Below are positions 1-5,021 of a stretch of 8,608 nt of DNA, piece after piece. Positions within the stretch are counted from its first letter, which is position 1. Each line of letters begins with the position of its first letter. Below the pieces are notes generated by a model, which worked only from the letters and a program-made list of their open reading frames with translations, did not search any database and was not told the DNA's origin. Where the stretch lies: assembly GCA_003972855.1 (NCBI GenBank), contig QOAS01000137.1:1-8608 (forward strand), in the 5' to 3' direction. This DNA comes from Gammaproteobacteria bacterium. GTDB lineage: Bacteria; Aquificota; Aquificia; Aquificales; QOAS01. A program made the translations under genes and the position numbers.

Positions 1-19
1 ATAAAAAGCAAAGAGTAGG

Positions 20-478
20 TTATCTTTCTTTTTTTGTTTTATCTTCAATGGCTTTTTTTATCACATCCAACAAGTTTACGGTAGGTAAAATTTTACAATT
101 AGGATTTAAATCCCCCATTTTGGCAAAAATGTATCCTCTTAGGAAACTAAAAACTATTGAAGTTCCATTAAAAATAAACATCCTTTCTATTTTTTCCTCC
201 TCCGAAAAGTCTTCATTTGTATCTTTAAATGAAAATAACGCAATACCTTTTAATTCTGCCCTGAGAGGGCTATTTTTCTTATTCTTATTTACACTTAAAG
301 CAAATTTTATAGCTTTATAACTGATACTATTTACTATTGCCTTTCCAAAATCAATTTCAAAAACTACAGAATTATCGGTAGGTTTATACTCGTTAGAACA
401 ATTTTGAGGATTTATCTCCAGTTTCTCCTTTTCAAAAAAAACCATTTCAAGCTGCAACGGCGAAATCTTCATTTTCAT
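20..478 (-). CDS. SecB-like chaperone of a toxin-antitoxin-chaperone (TAC) module
   Basis: A 152-residue protein recognised as SecB-like by its overall pattern: a beta-rich middle (ISYKAIKFALSV at about 53-64, GIALFSF at 78-84) and a C-terminal block FLRGYIFAKMG at 112-122, then ILPTVNLLDVIKKA at 130-143. This corresponds to the SecB region that ends in a conserved Pro-Asn segment before the last helix. In known TAC systems such a chaperone binds the C-terminal tail of the antitoxin, protects it from proteolysis and helps it fold and neutralise the toxin. The start is supported by GGAGG at 485-489 on the minus strand, six bases before the ATG, inside the antitoxin gene; the reading frames overlap by 32 bp. 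It is last in the operon, and low GC fits acquired DNA. A housekeeping export SecB is less likely given the neighbours. Family call fairly sure; the exact partner is inferred from gene order. Confidence 0.8.
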   Translation of the reverse strand: MKMKISPLQLEMVFFEKEKLEINPQNCSNEYKPTDNSVVFEIDFGKAIVNSISYKAIKFALSVNKNKKNSPLRAELKGIALFSFKDTNEDFSEEEKIERMFIFNGTSIVFSFLRGYIFAKMGDLNPNCKILPTVNLLDVIKKAIEDKTKKER

Positions 479-821
479 TTAAAGCCTCCATTTTTGGACT
501 TTCTTTTTGGAATTTAGAAATAATGTGTATTTCTTTCATCAATTCATATTTCTTTGTATCAACCCCGGGAAGCAAATGCAGAAACAAATCTTCCTCCTCT
601 AAGGCAACCAAAACTTTGGCTATCGTTTTAAGTGAAATATTTTCACTGCTAAAAATCTTTGTCACATAAGAAGGACTTACTCCCATTCTTTTAGCCAATT
701 CTTTTTTGTTTATCCCTTTTTTCTCCATCAAAGCCTTTAGTTGAACCGCTAAATGGTCTTTTAACAACTCATAGACAAACTCGTAATCCTTTTTAGATTC
801 TTCAATCCATTCCCTAAGCAT
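447..821 (-). CDS. higA: HigA-like Xre-family antitoxin with C-terminal chaperone-addiction-like tail
   Basis: A 124-residue protein. Residues about 23-79 form an Xre/Cro-type helix-turn-helix: the frame KKELAKRMGVSPSYVTKIF at 39-57 and ISLKTIAKVLVAL at 62-74 are typical of HigA antitoxins. After the DNA-binding domain comes a roughly 45-residue tail (80-124) with two hydrophobic patches (DLFLHLLP at 78-85, IHIISKF at 98-104) and an acidic, probably disordered end. In TAC antitoxins such an extension is the chaperone-addiction (ChAD) segment that needs the SecB-like partner; that role is inferred from position and length. The ATG overlaps the toxin stop (ATGCTTAG, 8 bp) and has its own SD, GGAGG at 827-831, five bases upstream. 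It probably neutralises the upstream toxin and represses the operon through the palindrome at 1419-1438. Confidence 0.88.
   Translation of the reverse strand: MLREWIEESKKDYEFVYELLKDHLAVQLKALMEKKGINKKELAKRMGVSPSYVTKIFSSENISLKTIAKVLVALEEEDLFLHLLPGVDTKKYELMKEIHIISKFQKESPKMEALNENEDFAVAA
485..489 (-). promoter_or_regulatory. Shine-Dalgarno of the SecB-like gene
   Basis: GGAGG on the minus strand, six bases before the ATG at 478 and within the antitoxin gene. It decides for the first of several ATG codons (478, 472 and a later one at residue 12). Confidence 0.75.
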
Positions 822-1215
822 TTTCCCCTCCTTTTTCTTTAAAATAAATCCATTTTTCCTTTATAGTTTGAGCTTTACTACAAATTTTTTCTATTAATTT
901 CCTATCCTTTCTTTTTCCTTCTTTTCGCCAAATTTCGTAAATTACAAAACATTCCTTATTTCTATAAAAATCCTTAAAAAAAGCCAATCTATAAGGTTTA
1001 GGCTTCAACTCCCAAATTCCAAACATTTGACAAATTTCTCCTTTTAAAGGCTTCCATTGTTCAGGATTATTAAAAAAACATCTTTTGGCCAACATTTTTA
1101 TCATTTTAAGTATTTTTCTAAAATCTCTTTTGTCCTCTTTTTCAATTTTCTTTAATTCATTCAACACTTCTTCATAAACTGCCACAATACATTTTTCCTC
1201 AAACAAGTCAAACAT
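814..1215 (-). CDS. higB: HigB/RelE-superfamily toxin (phage Gp49-like)
   Basis: A 133-residue basic protein matching the Gp49-like HigB branch of RelE toxins: WKPLKG at 54-59, then IWELKPKPYRLAFF at 67-80, a strand FVIYEIWRKEGKRKD at 90-104 and a closing helix with KAQTIKE at 114-120. The family cuts mRNA at the ribosome. Candidate functional residues are the basic cluster R76, R97, K98, K101-K106. First gene of the operon, followed by its antitoxin with an 8-bp overlap. The start lies inside the target duplication of a mobile element, six bases from its end, and no SD is visible before it. In the sequence rebuilt without the element the same ATG would be used, because an in-frame TAA directly precedes it. 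The open frame is intact, so the toxin is not obviously dead, though its expression may be lowered. Confidence 0.85.
   Translation of the reverse strand: MFDLFEEKCIVAVYEEVLNELKKIEKEDKRDFRKILKMIKMLAKRCFFNNPEQWKPLKGEICQMFGIWELKPKPYRLAFFKDFYRNKECFVIYEIWRKEGKRKDRKLIEKICSKAQTIKEKWIYFKEKGGENA
827..831 (-). promoter_or_regulatory. Shine-Dalgarno of the antitoxin gene
   Basis: GGAGG on the minus strand, five bases before the antitoxin ATG and inside the last codons of the toxin. It gives the antitoxin its own strong ribosome entry, independent of toxin translation. Confidence 0.75.
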
Positions 1216-1221
1216 TTAAAT
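1211..1221. repeat. Left copy of 11-bp target-site duplication
   Basis: AACATTTAAAT directly abuts the left inverted repeat. It contains the toxin start codon (CAT at 1213-1215 on this strand), so the insertion duplicated the beginning of the toxin gene. Confidence 0.88.
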
Positions 1222-1236
1222 GAGGGTGTTTGAAAA
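1222..1236 (+). repeat. Left terminal inverted repeat of the MITE-like element
   Basis: GAGGGTGTTTGAAAA, perfectly complementary to 1349-1363. It lies six bases upstream of the toxin start codon when read on the minus strand. Confidence 0.88.
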
Positions 1237-1348
1237 TTCCGCACCTTACTAAGAAGAGGGCTAAAGCGAACAATTTTCATTTGTTTATTTCGTTTTAAAT
1301 TTGTCCCCAAGTAAGAATTTGGAAAGGGAAAAACCACCTTTTGGGGAC

Positions 1349-1363
1349 TTTTCAAACACCCTC
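1349..1363 (-). repeat. Right terminal inverted repeat of the MITE-like element
   Basis: TTTTCAAACACCCTC on the plus strand, the exact reverse complement of 1222-1236. Three further bases match after one mismatch. Confidence 0.88.
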
Positions 1364-1374
1364 AACATTTAAAT
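1364..1374. repeat. Right copy of 11-bp target-site duplication
   Basis: AACATTTAAAT directly abuts the right inverted repeat and is identical to 1211-1221. It marks the old junction between the toxin gene and its leader; the perfect match suggests a fairly recent insertion. Confidence 0.88.
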
Positions 1375-1418
1375 TCATTATTAATAACAAATAACAATTT
1401 ATTCTTTCCTCCTTTTTC

Positions 1419-1438
1419 ATTTCACTTATAAGTGAAAT
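1419..1438. promoter_or_regulatory. Perfect 20-bp palindrome, probable HigA operator
   Basis: ATTTCACTTATAAGTGAAAT equals its own reverse complement. It overlaps two bases of the -10 box and covers the likely start point of the minus-strand TAC promoter, where a dimeric Xre repressor such as the antitoxin would block transcription. Since dxr starts only 38 bp away, binding might also affect dxr. Assignment to HigA is inference from position and symmetry. Confidence 0.72.
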
Positions 1439-1470
1439 TCTAATAGATTCATTAAGAAAGTCAATATATT
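1421..1470 (+). promoter_or_regulatory. Possible dxr promoter region
   Basis: Two weak options are seen. TTCACT at 1421-1426 with TAGATT at 1444-1449 (17-bp spacer) would overlap the operator and the opposing TAC promoter. Alternatively TATATT at 1465-1470, ending six bases before the dxr ATG, would give a leaderless message but has no good -35. Neither is strong. Confidence 0.25.
1437..1464 (-). promoter_or_regulatory. Sigma-70-type promoter of the TAC operon
   Basis: On the minus strand TTGACT (1464-1459) and TAGAAT (1442-1437) are separated by 16 bp. Each box matches the consensus at five of six positions. Predicted start near 1430, inside the palindrome. The transcript would then run through the MITE-like element into the toxin, giving a leader of about 215 nt instead of roughly 60-65 nt before insertion. 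Confidence 0.65.
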
Positions 1471-1476
1471 TCCTTT

Positions 1477-2610
1477 ATGGAATCCATAGCTATTTTAGGC
1501 TCTACCGGTTCGGTCGGAACCCAAACTCTGGAGGTTATAGAAAAATTTCCCCAGCGGTTTAAGGTTTGCCTACTTTCCGCCCGCAAAGCCTCTTCCAAAC
1601 TTCTCTCGCAGGTAAAAAAGTTTAATCCTCCCTATGTTGTAACCCAAGAACCTCCACCCAAAGAGTGGTTGAACGAGCTACCCCAAGGGGTGAGACATTT
1701 AAGCGGAAATCTCGGTTTGGCTATAGCGTTGGAAAAGGCTAAACCCCAGAAGGTTGTAAACGCAATAAGCGGAATTTTCGGAATAGAACCCTCCTTTTTG
1801 GTTTTGGAAAATACCAATGCAAAATTATTGTTGGCAAACAAGGAAACCGTTATCGCAAGCGGGGAATTTCTAAAACCATACCTCAAAAGGATTATTCCGA
1901 TAGACAGCGAACACAACGCGCTTTTTCAACTTTTGGAAAATATACCCAAAAAGTTTGTAAGGAAAATATATCTAACCGCCTCGGGTGGACCTTTTAGGGG
2001 AAAAACTTTGAAGGAACTGGAAAAGGTAAAACCCGAAGATGCCCTAAAGCACCCCCGTTGGAAGATGGGGGCTAAGATTACCATTGACAGCGCCACCTTG
2101 ATGAACAAAGGTTTTGAGGTAATAGAAGCCCACTATCTTTTTGGTTTCCCAATAGGGGATATTGAAGTTTTAATACACCCCCAAAGTGTGGTTCACGCCA
2201 TTGTGGAAACCACCGATGGAAACATGTTTGCCCTCCTTTCGCCTACGGATATGAAATTTCCGATACAACACGCCCTTTTTTACCCCGAAAGGTCCACAAC
2301 TCCCTTTGAGGGGTTAAATCTTCCCTCGGTGGGTAGGTTGGAGTTTGAGAAACCCGATATGGAAACCTTTAAATGTTTAAAACTCGCCTACTCCTATGGC
2401 GAAAAAGGTCTTCCCTATACCGCCCTTTTGGTGGGTGCGGACGAAGGGGCGGTAAAACTCTTTTTGGAAAACAAAATAGCCTTCACCGACATTCCGCAGT
2501 TGATAGAGAAAACGGTTGAAAAACTCGCCCCTCAATGGGAAAATGTGGAAAGACACGACATACCTAAAGTGGTAAACCAAGCCTATGAGGAAACTTTAAA
2601 GGTGATATAA
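1477..2610 (+). CDS. dxr: 1-deoxy-D-xylulose 5-phosphate reductoisomerase
   Basis: A cytosolic enzyme that rearranges and reduces 1-deoxyxylulose 5-phosphate with NADPH to 2-C-methylerythritol 4-phosphate, the committed step of the MEP isoprenoid pathway. The 377 residues are close to the usual 380-400. Seen in order: NADPH-binding GSTGSVG at 8-14, ANKETVIASGE at 120-130, metal ligands D143 and E145 in IDSEHNA, E214 in NKGFE, the flexible-loop motif HPRWKMG at 192-198, IDSATLMNKG at 203-212, and IHPQSVVHA at 233-241. All expected catalytic residues are present. The ATG has no SD and little leader. It begins a plus-strand run with rplU and rpmA and is divergent from the TAC operon, sharing its 5' control region. 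Codon use is GC-richer than the TAC genes. Confidence 0.97.
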   Translation: MESIAILGSTGSVGTQTLEVIEKFPQRFKVCLLSARKASSKLLSQVKKFNPPYVVTQEPPPKEWLNELPQGVRHLSGNLGLAIALEKAKPQKVVNAISGIFGIEPSFLVLENTNAKLLLANKETVIASGEFLKPYLKRIIPIDSEHNALFQLLENIPKKFVRKIYLTASGGPFRGKTLKELEKVKPEDALKHPRWKMGAKITIDSATLMNKGFEVIEAHYLFGFPIGDIEVLIHPQSVVHAIVETTDGNMFALLSPTDMKFPIQHALFYPERSTTPFEGLNLPSVGRLEFEKPDMETFKCLKLAYSYGEKGLPYTALLVGADEGAVKLFLENKIAFTDIPQLIEKTVEKLAPQWENVERHDIPKVVNQAYEETLKVI

Positions 2611-2624
2611 GGGTTGAAATATTT

Positions 2625-2636
2625 ACCGCTTGCGGT
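2625..2636 (+). promoter_or_regulatory. Small hairpin in the rplU leader
   Basis: ACCGCTTGCGGT folds as a short stem with a CUUG loop, 15 bp after the dxr stop. The CCGC half could instead pair imperfectly with the GGCGG just before the rplU SD. Possibly an L21 leader control element or processing site; no known leader family is recognised. Confidence 0.3.
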
Positions 2637-2666
2637 CACAATAGATTTATTTGGTTTTAGAAAGGC

Positions 2667-2671
2667 GGAGG
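2667..2671 (+). promoter_or_regulatory. Shine-Dalgarno of rplU
   Basis: GGAGG eight bases before the ATG at 2680. It decides for this start over an in-frame TTG at 2614 that would add 22 residues not found in L21. Confidence 0.75.
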
Positions 2672-2679
2672 ATAGAGGA

Positions 2680-2976
2680 ATGTATGCGGTAATTAAAACC
2701 GGCGGAAAACAATACAGGGTAGAGGTAGGGGATAAACTAAAGGTTGAGAAATTAAACGCCAATGTAGGTGAAACCATTGAATTTAAAGCCCTAATGGTTC
2801 GCGACGACGAAGGTAACGTTCACGTGGACAAGGGAACCGTTATAGCGGAAGTTAAAGGTCACGGCTTGGGCAAAAAGCTCATTGTTTTCAAATACAGACC
2901 TAAGAAAAACTACCGCAGGTGGAAGGGTCACCGCCAACCTTTTACCGAAATAGAGATTAAAGAAATTCAACTGTAA
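2680..2976 (+). CDS. rplU: 50S ribosomal protein L21
   Basis: A 98-residue protein with the L21 start MYAVIKTGGKQYRV at 1-14, central GDKLKVEKL at 18-26, and the basic C-terminal signature IVFKYRPKKNYRRWKGHRQ at 68-86. L21 binds 23S rRNA and is a normal part of the large subunit. Length is typical (about 100). It lies 69 bp after dxr and 24 bp before rpmA; rplU-rpmA is a widely conserved pair, while dxr as the upstream neighbour is less usual. A weak promoter-like pair, TTGAAA at 2614-2619 and CACAAT at 2637-2642, could give it extra transcription. Confidence 0.97.
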   Translation: MYAVIKTGGKQYRVEVGDKLKVEKLNANVGETIEFKALMVRDDEGNVHVDKGTVIAEVKGHGLGKKLIVFKYRPKKNYRRWKGHRQPFTEIEIKEIQL

Positions 2977-2988
2977 AACTAATCTATA

Positions 2989-2993
2989 GGAGG
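2989..2993 (+). promoter_or_regulatory. Shine-Dalgarno of rpmA
   Basis: GGAGG seven bases before the ATG, the textbook arrangement. It stands out against the many genes here without an SD. Confidence 0.75.
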
Positions 2994-3000
2994 TGTTAAA

Positions 3001-3264
3001 ATGGCAAGCAAAGCCGCGGGAGGTTCTACAAAGAACGGTAGGGATAGTATTTCTAAGAGGTTAGGGGTAAAACGCCACGACGGACAAATAGTAAAGGCGG
3101 GTAACATAATCGTCCGCCAAAGGGGAACGAGAATATATCCCGGTATTAATGTCGGTATGGGTAGCGACTTTACCCTCTTTGCCAAAGTGGACGGAATTGT
3201 GAGATTTGTTAACAGAAGGGGAAGAAAATATGTTGATGTAATCCCCCTCCAAGAGGGCCAGTAA
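3001..3264 (+). CDS. rpmA: 50S ribosomal protein L27
   Basis: An 87-residue protein with the L27 pattern: MASKAAGGSTKNGRDS at 1-16, SKRLGVKRHDGQIVKAGNII at 18-37, VRQRGTRIYPG at 38-48 and GSDFTLFAKVDGIVRF at 54-69. L27 sits near the peptidyl-transferase centre, where its N-terminal tail contacts tRNA. The protein starts directly with the mature-type tail and has no cleavable N-terminal extension of the kind seen in Firmicutes. Last plus-strand gene before the convergent membrane-protein gene, 16 bp away. No convincing terminator follows. Confidence 0.97.
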   Translation: MASKAAGGSTKNGRDSISKRLGVKRHDGQIVKAGNIIVRQRGTRIYPGINVGMGSDFTLFAKVDGIVRFVNRRGRKYVDVIPLQEGQ

Positions 3265-3280
3265 GTTTTCTTTCTCCCTT

Positions 3281-4570
3281 TTAGGTTACCTTTAAAACGG
3301 ACAACCCGATGAGGGCATAAACTACATTTGCTCCCACCAAAAGTGGGACCAATTTTTTCATTTTTTCGCTACCAAAGAGGTATACATATAAAGCCTTAAA
3401 GAAGTTGTTGGAAATTACCGCCAAAAGTATTCCTCCTAAAACCAAATGGATACCGACGCGGTTTTGGACAAACATATCCGCAAGGGCAAGGGTAATAGGG
3501 TCTACATCTACAACTCCCGATGTGGCGGACAAAATTAAAAGTCCCTTATCCCCAAATTGTTCCTTTAAAATTTTCCCCAAAATAGCCACCGCGGTATAAA
3601 CCGCCGAAAATTGCACAATTTCACCCCACGAAAAGGGGTTTTTTAGATTTACTTTTCCACCCAGTTTTAAATCCCCTTCGGGGGAAATGTTTTCCTTTAG
3701 GTAAAAATGGAGACCTATAAGGAGCATTACCGCTACAAAGGGAAAGAATATGGTTGTCAAAGGTTTTAGCAAATCGGGTGCTATAAAGCCCGCCAGCAAA
3801 ACAACGCGAATAGCCATTACAATCCAAGAGATAACTATCCCCAGAAAGAAGGTGGAAGTTAGAGAAGGTATTTCCCGTGAAAGTTTGGAATAGGAAAGAG
3901 TTACCGCGGTTGAAGATACACTTCCCCCCAAAATGGCTGTTATAAGCAAGGTTTTAACAAGCCCTTTGGTTTCCCCTTTGGAAGTGTAAACCTTAAGCAG
4001 GAGGTATCCGATAAAACTAACGGAGGAAACCAAAAATACAAACTTCCAAACACTTTTGGGGTTAAAACCGTAAAAAATTTCCCTATCGGGGAGGACGGGA
4101 TATATTAGAGCGGAGAGAACCAAAAACTGTAAAAAGGAAAATAGGTCTTCCGCACTAAGGTGGAGGGCGAAACCTTCCAAAGCCCTTTTGGTGGCAAGCA
4201 GAAGGGTTGTAACCACCGCAAAGAACACCGTCTCGTAATAAAAGCCGAAGTAAATCAAAACTCCAAAGGTGAAAGTTAAAAAAACCGCCACCTCGGTGGT
4301 TATTCCCGTTCTCTTCTGAACACCCGCAAAGTAATTAACCGCGGAAAGAACTACCAGTCCGAGGTAGGAAACGAGAACAAAGTAGGGAAAGTAATGCTCG
4401 CTTATCCAAGCGGATAGGGTTCCAAAAACCGCTATAAGGGGAAAGGTTCTTATTCCCGCAAAAACATCTTTTCCAAGTTTTCCCCTTATCTCCCTTTCCA
4501 AACCGATTAAAAACCCTACTAAAAGAGAGAGGAGGAATTTAAATTCTTCGCCGGTTAGAAAGTCTTGCAT
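3281..4570 (-). CDS. MgtC/DUF4010 family multi-pass membrane protein
   Basis: A 429-residue, very hydrophobic protein with around ten or more probable membrane segments. The N-terminal part matches the MgtC/SapB domain: LLVGFLIGLEREIRGK at 16-31 and AGIRTFPLIAVFGTL at 38-52. The C-terminal part matches DUF4010: GGSVSSTAVTLSYSKL at 215-230 and ATSGVVDVDPITLALADM at 349-366, with a charged interval at about 291-314. Proteins of this two-domain build are common in bacteria and archaea, but substrate and role are unknown; a magnesium function must not be assumed from the MgtC name. The ATG has only a weak AAAAAG upstream. It is a single-gene unit, convergent with rpmA and divergent from the gene at 4624. 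Confidence 0.9.
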   Translation of the reverse strand: MQDFLTGEEFKFLLSLLVGFLIGLEREIRGKLGKDVFAGIRTFPLIAVFGTLSAWISEHYFPYFVLVSYLGLVVLSAVNYFAGVQKRTGITTEVAVFLTFTFGVLIYFGFYYETVFFAVVTTLLLATKRALEGFALHLSAEDLFSFLQFLVLSALIYPVLPDREIFYGFNPKSVWKFVFLVSSVSFIGYLLLKVYTSKGETKGLVKTLLITAILGGSVSSTAVTLSYSKLSREIPSLTSTFFLGIVISWIVMAIRVVLLAGFIAPDLLKPLTTIFFPFVAVMLLIGLHFYLKENISPEGDLKLGGKVNLKNPFSWGEIVQFSAVYTAVAILGKILKEQFGDKGLLILSATSGVVDVDPITLALADMFVQNRVGIHLVLGGILLAVISNNFFKALYVYLFGSEKMKKLVPLLVGANVVYALIGLSVLKVT

Positions 4571-4582
4571 CTTTTTAAAAAT

Positions 4583-4612
4583 TTGGTTTTCGGAAAAAAT
4601 TTGCTATATATT
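4583..4612 (+). promoter_or_regulatory. Possible promoter for the unknown gene and rnhC
   Basis: TTGGTT at 4583-4588 with TATATA at 4605-4610 (16-bp spacer), or TATATT at 4607-4612 (18 bp), in the 53-bp divergent gap. Transcription would start within a few bases of the ATG at 4624, giving an almost leaderless message. Confidence 0.4.
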
Positions 4613-4623
4613 GTTACTAAATT

Positions 4624-5007
4624 ATGGATAAGGCACTTTTTCAACCCCTTACCGATATGGATTCGTGGCGAAAAAAGAGGAATGAAATTAGGAAGCGCTT
4701 CCTTTCCGTAACCCAAATAGCGTCGTCGGTAAATTGGAATGTGCATTATGCCTTCTTTAAACCTATAGCTCCTACGGAGGAGGAGATAAAAAGATTCCAA
4801 CAAAAGGTTTTGGCTATAAAGGAAGAATTGCTTTTCCTCAAAAAGAACTTCAAACCTAAAAATCCCCAAATGGTTCAGGCTTTAGAAAATAAACTAAATC
4901 ACATTATTGAAGAATACAAGAGGTATCCCTTTTCCAATCGGGAAGAGTTTTTCAAAATCAGACTTAACTTTTTAAGGAACTCCATCAAAAAGTGTTTTGT
5001 AGGATAG
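4624..5007 (+). CDS. Hypothetical protein, 127 aa, helical and basic
   Basis: Not recognised. The protein is rich in Lys, Glu, Phe and Asn. An N-terminal part (1-45) contains DMDSWRKKRNEIRKRF at 11-26 and VNWNVHYAFF at 37-46; after PIAPTEEE a long predicted helix follows (51-75), then a second (81-100) and a third (105-122), suggesting a helical bundle or coiled coil. No signal peptide, membrane segment, Cys pair or known enzymatic motif is visible. It lies 14 bp upstream of rnhC, so the two are probably co-transcribed. Codon use matches the housekeeping genes, and the competing minus-strand frame at 4555-4869 has no family character. Possibly a lineage-restricted nucleic-acid-associated protein, but that is a guess. 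Confidence 0.75.
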   Translation: MDKALFQPLTDMDSWRKKRNEIRKRFLSVTQIASSVNWNVHYAFFKPIAPTEEEIKRFQQKVLAIKEELLFLKKNFKPKNPQMVQALENKLNHIIEEYKRYPFSNREEFFKIRLNFLRNSIKKCFVG

Positions 5008-5021
5008 CCTTAAAACTTTAG

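Larger units (their letters stand above)
1222..1363. mobile_element. 142-bp MITE-like non-autonomous insertion between TAC promoter and toxin gene
   Basis: The ends are perfect 15-bp inverted repeats, GAGGGTGTTTGAAAA at 1222-1236 and its reverse complement at 1349-1363; with one mismatch they extend to 19 bp (18/19). The element is flanked by exact 11-bp direct repeats. There is no transposase frame inside, so it must be moved in trans by an insertion sequence elsewhere. Weaker internal complementarity exists (CTTACT at 1245-1250 with AGTAAG at 1311-1316; AACAA/TTGTT near 1269-1285). The 11-bp duplication is longer than the 8-9 bp usual for IS256 and would suit IS4-type groups, but the parent family cannot be settled from ends alone. 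Confidence 0.85.

Noticed and set aside
1161..1355. Minus-strand frame of 64 codons crossing the MITE-like element into the toxin gene.
   Set aside because: It starts at a TTG inside the inverted repeat, has no SD and no family character, and continues out of frame into the toxin; it is a by-product of the insertion.
1222..1363. Reading the inverted repeats as a transcription terminator or attenuator of the TAC operon.
   Set aside because: The arms are separated by more than 100 bp, there is no T-run after the second arm, and exact target duplications explain the structure better as an inserted element.
2614..2679. Upstream TTG start for rplU adding 22 residues.
   Set aside because: L21 proteins begin at MYAVIKTGGKQY, and a proper SD precedes the ATG at 2680.
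3245..3270. CCCTC-CAA-GAGGG hairpin at the end of rpmA followed by T-rich sequence, as a terminator.
   Set aside because: The stem is only 5 bp, lies within the coding sequence, and the T-rich stretch begins several bases later with interruptions; too weak to call.
4555..4869. Minus-strand frame of 104 codons opposite the unknown gene.
   Set aside because: It overlaps the start of the membrane-protein gene and the divergent promoter, has a composition typical of antisense translation, and no recognisable family.
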